Source: Prionace glauca
Lineage: Eukaryota > Chordata > Chondrichthyes > Carcharhiniformes > Carcharhinidae
NCBI GenBank assembly: GCA_037974335.1
Contig: CM075760.1
Span: 61,138,515-61,202,514 of the forward strand
Length of the DNA: 64,000 nucleotides
Reading direction: 5' to 3'
Shown here: piece after piece, positions 58,856-64,000 of the stretch
Position numbering within the stretch: position 1 is the stretch's first letter
How the letters are laid out: every line of letters starts with the position of its first letter
Translations under genes and position numbers: made by a program
Notes under the pieces: generated by a model
Told to the model about the DNA's origin: nothing
The model's input: the letters and a program-made list of their open reading frames with translations, nothing else
Database searches by the model: none

Positions 58856-59162
58856 CAGGGACACCAACAATAGCCAGGGTGGGATAGTAACCTGCTTGAA
58901 TAATGTGAAGTATAAAGTAGATCCGCAGTGCTAAGGACAGCCAATCACTATATTCAGAAAGATATAAGAGTGCCTGGGATAAACCCCTGTCCATTAGTGG
59001 GACATTCCAATCTTTTGTTCTCAGATTCTGATTCACTGTTGTAATATTCCGTTCTATTGTTCTGAGATTCTGATCCATTGTTGTAACATTCCAATCCATT
59101 GTTCTCAGATTCTGATCCATTATTGGAAGCTTCCAATCTCTTGTTCTCAGATTCTGATACAA
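58856..59162 (-). CDS. GPR139-like receptor, exon 1 (right copy, probably used)
   Basis: The minus strand encodes YYPTLAIVGVP, then donor G|GTAAGT (58,855-58,850), phase-matched to exon 2 at 49,051. Most likely start ATG 58,994 (MDRGLSQALLYLSEYSDWLS); the frame is open to ATG 59,162, adding 14-residue repeats (WNVTTMDQNLRTIE type) with N-glycosylation sequons. Compared with the left copy there are 8-bp and 10-bp deletions upstream, so any longer N-terminus would differ; this favours the short start. It supplies the extracellular N-terminus and first half of TM1. Confidence 0.72.
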
Positions 59163-59454
59163 TGTTCCAGTCTCTTGTTCTCAGACTCCGATCGTACTTC
59201 CCCCTCTTTCTGGAACGGTCAGTACCAGAGTTGATCCTGCTGCTAACATTATGGGGTATCACTCTGAAAGGAGGCCCTTATTAATGAAAAAGGGAAACCC
59301 TCCAGTGGCACATTTGGGATCCATGGAGACTGACATTAATTACAGTCACAGAACAAACAAGTTCAGTTAACACATTTCAATCCACAACATTTTATATCAC
59401 AATCAAGTCAAAGATTTCTTCACTGGTGTGGGATATATGATGGTCACTGAGGGC

Positions 59455-60650
59455 AGAAATAGTGGAAATAGTGGGTGTGCTGACGATAATCTTTCAATAC
59501 TCCTTGGATATGGGACTGCTGGCAGAGGATATGAGGTTGTTAATTTTCCAGCTGGATTATAAAAAGGAGCGTGGGATAATCCCTGAAAACACTGGGCAGT
59601 CAGTCAGGAGGATGGGAACCTATGTAAGGAATCCGAGAAGGAGGGAGAAAGGACAAAATGTGGGGAGAATGATCCAACTACGTCAATAATCAGGAACAAG
59701 GTTAAGAGGAAGGAGAACTCAGGAGATGTTATTAATGGAAGTGTTAGAATTCAAAAAGAAACTATAAAAACTAGTATAAAGCCACTTTATCTGAATGCTC
59801 GTAGCATTCGAAACAAGGTAAGTGAGTTGACAGCGCAAATCATTGCGAACAAGTATGATTTGGTGGCCATTACAGAGGCGTGGTTGCAGGATGGTCACAA
59901 CTGGGAGTTAAATATCCAGGGGATTCAGGCTGTTCAAAGGGACCGACAGAAAGGTAAATGAGGTGCTGTGCCTGAATTTTAAGAATGACATCAGGGCAGT
60001 AGTGAGAAATAACATGGGTTTTATGGAGAAAAGATTGAATCCATTTGTGTGGAGATTAGAAATAGTGAAGAGAAAAGGTCATTGCTAGGCGTAGTCTACA
60101 CGCTGCCAAATAATGACATCATAGTGGGGCGAGTATTAAACGAAGAAATAACTGATGCATGTAAAACTGGTACAGAACTTATCATGGGGGACTTTAATCT
60201 ACATATCAATTGGTCAAACCAGGTCAGTCAAGGCAGCCACGAGGAGGTGTTCATAGACTGGATCTGCAATAGCTTCCTTGAACAGTATTCAATGGAACCT
60301 ACAAGGGAGCAAGCTATCCTAGATCTGGTCCTGTAAATGAGATGGAACAATTAATGATCTTGCAGTTAGGGATCCTCTTGGAAGAAGTGATCTCATTACG
60401 GTTGAATTTAAAATACAGATGAAGCATGAGAAGGTTAAATCCAAAACCACTATTTTTTTGCTCAAACAAGGAGACGACAAAGGGAAGAGGGAGGAATTGG
60501 TGAAGGTAGACTGGGAACAAAAACTTTATAGTGGGACAATTGAGGAACAGTGGAGGACTTTCAAAGCGATCTTTCACACTGCTCAGCAAAAGTATATACC
60601 AGTGATAAGGAACGACTGTAGAAAAAGAGATAATCAGCCATGGATATCTT
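59455..60650 (+). repeat. CR1 endonuclease-region fragment (right copy)
   Basis: Counterpart of 41,330-42,520 (MGDFNLHINW kept here). Confidence 0.8.
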
Positions 60651-60664
60651 AGAAATAGAGGACA

Positions 60665-61360
60665 GATCATTATGTTTAAGTCAGAGATAGATGGATTTCT
60701 GCTTGGAAAACGGACCAAAGATTATGGGGTCGGAGTACGAAATTGGGGTCGAGAAACCGCACAGGAGCGGCATTATGGCACAATGATTACCCCTGCTGCC
60801 CCACAGCGCCAGGGACCCGGTTCGATTTCAGCCTCGGGTCACTGTGTGGAGTCTGCACGTTCTCCTCCTGTCTGTGTGGGTCTCCTCCGGATGTTCCTGT
60901 TTCCTCCCTCGGTCCAACGATACGCGGGTTAGATTGAATGCCCATGACAAATTGACCCTAGTGTCAGGGGGATGGCATGGTAAACATGTGGCGTTACAGT
61001 AATGGGCCTGAGTGGGGTTGAATCATAGAATACAATCCGTACAGTGCAGGAGGAGGACATTTGACCCATCGAGCTTGCACCGACAACAATCCTACCCAGG
61101 CCCTGTGCTGTCCCCGTAACCCCATACTTTTATCTTCTAATCCCCCTGACATTAAGGAGCAATTTACCGTGGCTTATCAACCCAATCAACATCCTTGGAG
61201 TGTTCGGTTCAGAATTGTGGCCGGTTCAGACTAGATGGGCCGAATGGCCTCCTTGTGCACTTAGGGATTCTCTGATTCTGCGGGATTTTAAACATATCGG
61301 CCATGATTGAATGGTGGAATGGACACGAATGGGCCGAATGGCTTAATTCTGCTGCTATCT
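60665..61360 (+). mobile_element. CR1 3' end with nested SINEs (right copy)
   Basis: Counterpart of 42,535-43,245, same three-level nest. Confidence 0.75.
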
Positions 61361-61513
61361 CTGATGGCCTTGTCAGTGAAGCTGATTCTTCCCTCTCACC
61401 ACACACTGTACCCACTCAGTCACTGAGTCTCAGATATGTAATAGTGAAGGTCAAAGAGCTTCAGCTGATCACTGAAACTCATTGAAACCTTATCTCAATC
61501 TATGACGGGTAGA

Positions 61514-61521
61514 TTGCAAAT
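61514..61521 (+). promoter_or_regulatory. Octamer-like element of V segment 2
   Basis: TTGCAAAT, 111 bp before the ATG. A CRE-like TGACGTTA lies ~33 bp downstream (~61,554); the left copy has TGACTGTA there. Confidence 0.5.
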
Positions 61522-61631
61522 TGTTGATTGGAGGGAAGTTTGAGATCAGAAAGTGACGTTAAAATCAGATTCTGTTCCGGCAGAGCTTGGAGTTTTAAAG
61601 GTTAGTCACAGCCCCGGGCTCTGCAGCCGCC

Positions 61632-61677
61632 ATGGAGTTCCTCACTGTCTGCACTGTGTTCGGGCTGTTTCTTATCA
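61632..61677 (+). CDS. V segment 2, leader exon
   Basis: MEFLTVCTVFGLFLI plus one base, donor GTAAGG. 218-bp intron follows. Confidence 0.85.
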
Positions 61678-61895
61678 GTAAGGATGACTCCAATCTGGTT
61701 AAATGTTATCGCGATCTGAACCTTTATCTCTGCTCCTCCCCAGTCGTGGTTCTTGACCCTGCTGTGTATTTCCACCATCATTTGTTTTTATTTCATAACT
61801 CCAGTTATGTCGCGGTGAATATAAAGTGTTAATATTATTTCAGCAGCACGTCCAACACTTAGATTTTTTTTCTTCTTTTTGAACACATGTCACAG

Positions 61896-62205
61896 ATCCG
61901 AGTGATGGAGACTCTGTTTCTCAGCCGCAGTCTTCAGAGGGGAGAGAAGGTGAAACGGTGACTATCCGATGTACCTACAACACTACAGCAAAAAGCTATG
62001 CCTTGTATTGGTACAGACAGCAGCCACAAAAAGACTTGCAGTTCATTATATGGAAAAAATCCTGGAATACAGAACAAGCAGACAGAGGGGAAGGTTTTGG
62101 ATCCCGTTTCTTTTCTGGTCTCCAGACCTCGGCTAAATTAACTACTTTAACCATCTGGAGGCTACAGCTGACTGACGCTGGCCGCTATTACTGCGCTTTC
62201 AGACT
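61896..62205 (+). CDS. TCR alpha/delta-type V gene segment 2 (germline, 23-RSS)
   Basis: Paralogue of segment 1, intact: TIRCTYNTTA (first Cys, with an NTT sequon), YWYRQQP (core Trp), LQLTDAGRYYCAF (second Cys). One residue longer than segment 1, in the loop after SWNTE. Many differences are amino-acid changes around CDR1 (NTTAKSYA against STTASGYI) and CDR2 (KKSWNTEQAD against KTSWNTEED) and in the following strand, which suggests functional diversification, but no rates were computed. Confidence 0.85.
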
Positions 62206-62244
62206 CACAGTGATAGAAATCAGTCTCAGCCCCGTACAAAAACT
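62206..62244 (+). promoter_or_regulatory. 23-bp-spacer recombination signal of V segment 2
   Basis: Heptamer CACAGTG (62,206-62,212), 23-bp spacer, nonamer ACAAAAACT (62,236-62,244). Only two spacer bases differ from segment 1. Confidence 0.92.
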
Positions 62245-62458
62245 GCTTCACACCTATCATTGGGTGCTCCAGGCTGTTGAGGTTTGTGTGGAGAATCGCA
62301 GAAAGTAACAGTCAGATTGAGCAGCGGCGCTGTCAGCCGCTCAGACACACACCCCGAAGAAACCACATTAACCTCGAATCAAACTGTCACCCAATTCAAT
62401 CCAGGATCGGCTGAGACAACACACAGCAGAATCCCATCAGACTGAAAGGTTAATCAGC

Positions 62459-62500
<42 letters not shown>

Positions 62501-63485
62501 AGCTACTAGTTAAAGAGTTTATGTTTCGTTTCCAATTATTATTTTCTTCAATTCAGGCTTGTCTGGGAAGATCAGTTTCACCAAATAAAGGTTCCTCAGA
62601 TTTAAAAATGTTTCAAAGCTGCCTGACAGCAGCTCATGGATTCCGGAACTGCCAGATTTAACCCGCGAATGGGACGATAGAAAAGGGGGCGGGGCGGTAG
62701 GGGATATCTCCGGCTGACAAAGAGAGTGATGAAGATGAGGTTGAGGGAGGGAACACAAGATAGAACAGGTGGGGAGAAATGTATGTCTAAAAACAGTTCA
62801 ATCTGAGAACCGAGAAACAAGCAGCGATCAAAATAATGCAGCAGGTCAAAGAATGTGACTGTAAGGTAGGTCTGAGCAAGATACAAATGTAAACTGGTGA
62901 TAACTTGAAAGGTGTGTTTTTCTATCCCTGTGCATACTTCCTGTTAAAAACTGAGCAATGTGCCTATGCAGGTGAGTGTGGCCCAGGCTGTGCATCAGCT
63001 CAATGGCTTCCTGTATTCAATGCTGCAACATCTGAGACATTTAGCCGTGGAGCTGTTTTCGGAATCCTTCAGTGGATCAGTCTGTCACTGTCTGGTCCCT
63101 CTGGTTAATGTTTAAGTAATTTCAAAGACTAGGTGGCTGAATGAGACCTCAGCAGGGCATCGGCTCAGTGCTCGCTAACTCTCCACGTTTAAACATTTGA
63201 TCAACTGTGCTATGCAGGCAAGTATGTCCTTACTCCCTGAGCTGTACACTTCCTATATCACCCAGTGCACCTATACACTTTGAGAGAGATATAAAAGACA
63301 TTGACATAGGCAAGAGTGAGTTTAAGTGGAATGATACAGAAACAATCCAACTGAGAGACAAAGATGAATGCGGCCTGAGAGCAGTGAATGATACAGAGAC
63401 ACACCAAGGAAGGACATTGCTGCAGGTGAGTATTTATAAATACAGACACACATTAGAGCAGGCTTTGGTGCAGTGCTATTTTAAA
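62245..63485 (+). other. 3' flank of V segment 2
   Basis: No gene recognised. Contains a pure (GA)n of ~38 bp at 62,461-62,498, longer than in the left copy. Confidence 0.5.
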
Positions 63486-63489
63486 TGGA

Positions 63490-63690
63490 CGATTCCCTAT
63501 TTTGAAACAGTGATACCTAGTTTTATATTCACCCAGAAGAGGAACTACCCTCTTCACGTCCACCTTGTGAAGACCCCTTTGTATTTTATCATATCAATCA
63601 AGTAGCCTACTCTTATTCTGAATTCCAGTGGATATAAACCTTGTCTCTCTAACCTATCCTCATGAAATAATCCGGCCTTAAAAACAAAGC
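63490..63690 (-). repeat. CR1 RT C-terminal fragment, minus strand (right copy)
   Basis: Counterpart of 45,350-45,560. Confidence 0.6.
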
Positions 63691-64000
63691 CTGAATGCCA
63701 GAAATTTGTACGGACACACAGAATGAAAAAGTGAAACCTAATGAAACTCAAGGATACACACACACAAGCTGAAAACTGCTCACTGTTACCAAGGAACCCG
63801 ATATATAGGGAATCCGGGGATTCTGAAGGGAATAAGGCGAACAAAAATAGGAAATAACATCAAATAAAAAAGTAACAATGAACAGACAAGAGAACAGGGG
63901 GGAAAGAAAACAGTTAATGGCAAAATAAGAAAAGACATGAAATAGTAAAATTTAGATAACTGAATGACAAGAAATGTTGCACAATGTCCCTGCACAAATG

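Larger units (their letters stand above)
52466..63977. repeat. Tandem-duplication unit, right copy
   Basis: Counterpart of 33,871-45,834; offset 18,595 bp at the left end and ~18,130 bp right of the CR1 insertion site. High identity with scattered substitutions and small indels. Homology fades in the last ~23 bases of the window, so the true right edge is not settled. Confidence 0.92.

Overview
The window looks like nuclear DNA of a cartilaginous fish, most likely a shark. Grounds: dense tRNA-derived SINEs with A and B boxes, many CR1-type LINEs ending in TTATGTTC-like repeats, intronless C2H2 zinc-finger exons beginning MEKPWKC, a GPR139-like receptor of the kind amplified in sharks, and T-cell-receptor-like V segments. 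The species call is recognition from memory, not a search. There are no prokaryotic features and no CRISPR array.

Region 1 (about 1-29.4 kb) is a C2H2 zinc-finger cluster of seven genes (A to G below). Three pairs are head to head (A-/B+, D-/E+, F-/G+) across GC-rich shared promoter regions; C+ stands alone. Each has a short 5' exon, a donor close to GTGAGTAAAACA, an intron, a conserved acceptor (TTTTACAG, then GATAT) and one coding 3' exon. In six of the seven an in-frame TGA stop lies 13 codons upstream of the start, inside a decayed finger. C-terminal fingers are decayed after frameshifts in C, E, F and G. B and G, and C and E, also share downstream sequence, so the cluster grew by block duplication. 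SINEs, CR1 pieces, an L2-like LINE end and LTR-retrotransposon fossils fill the gaps.

Region 2 (29.5-33.9 kb) is a nearly complete CR1 LINE: ORF1 with a Cys-rich head and SGNH esterase-like domain, ORF2 with endonuclease and reverse transcriptase, and an octamer-repeat tail.

Region 3 (33.9-64 kb) holds two copies of an ~11.5-kb unit (33,871-45,834 and 52,466-63,977), offset by ~18.1 kb and separated by 6.6 kb of single-copy sequence. Each unit carries, on the minus strand, the first exon of a GPR139-like receptor and, on the plus strand, an apparently functional germline V segment of TCR alpha/delta type: octamer-like promoter element, split leader, V exon, and a recombination signal with heptamer CACAGTG, a 23-bp spacer and nonamer ACAAAAACT. 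The receptor's second exon (48,150-49,051, minus) lies between the units, so only the right-hand first exon can splice to it; the left one is orphaned in this window. A 455-bp CR1 insertion in the left unit alone postdates the duplication.

The V segments would be joined by RAG recombinase to D or J segments outside the window. No J or C exons were seen here.
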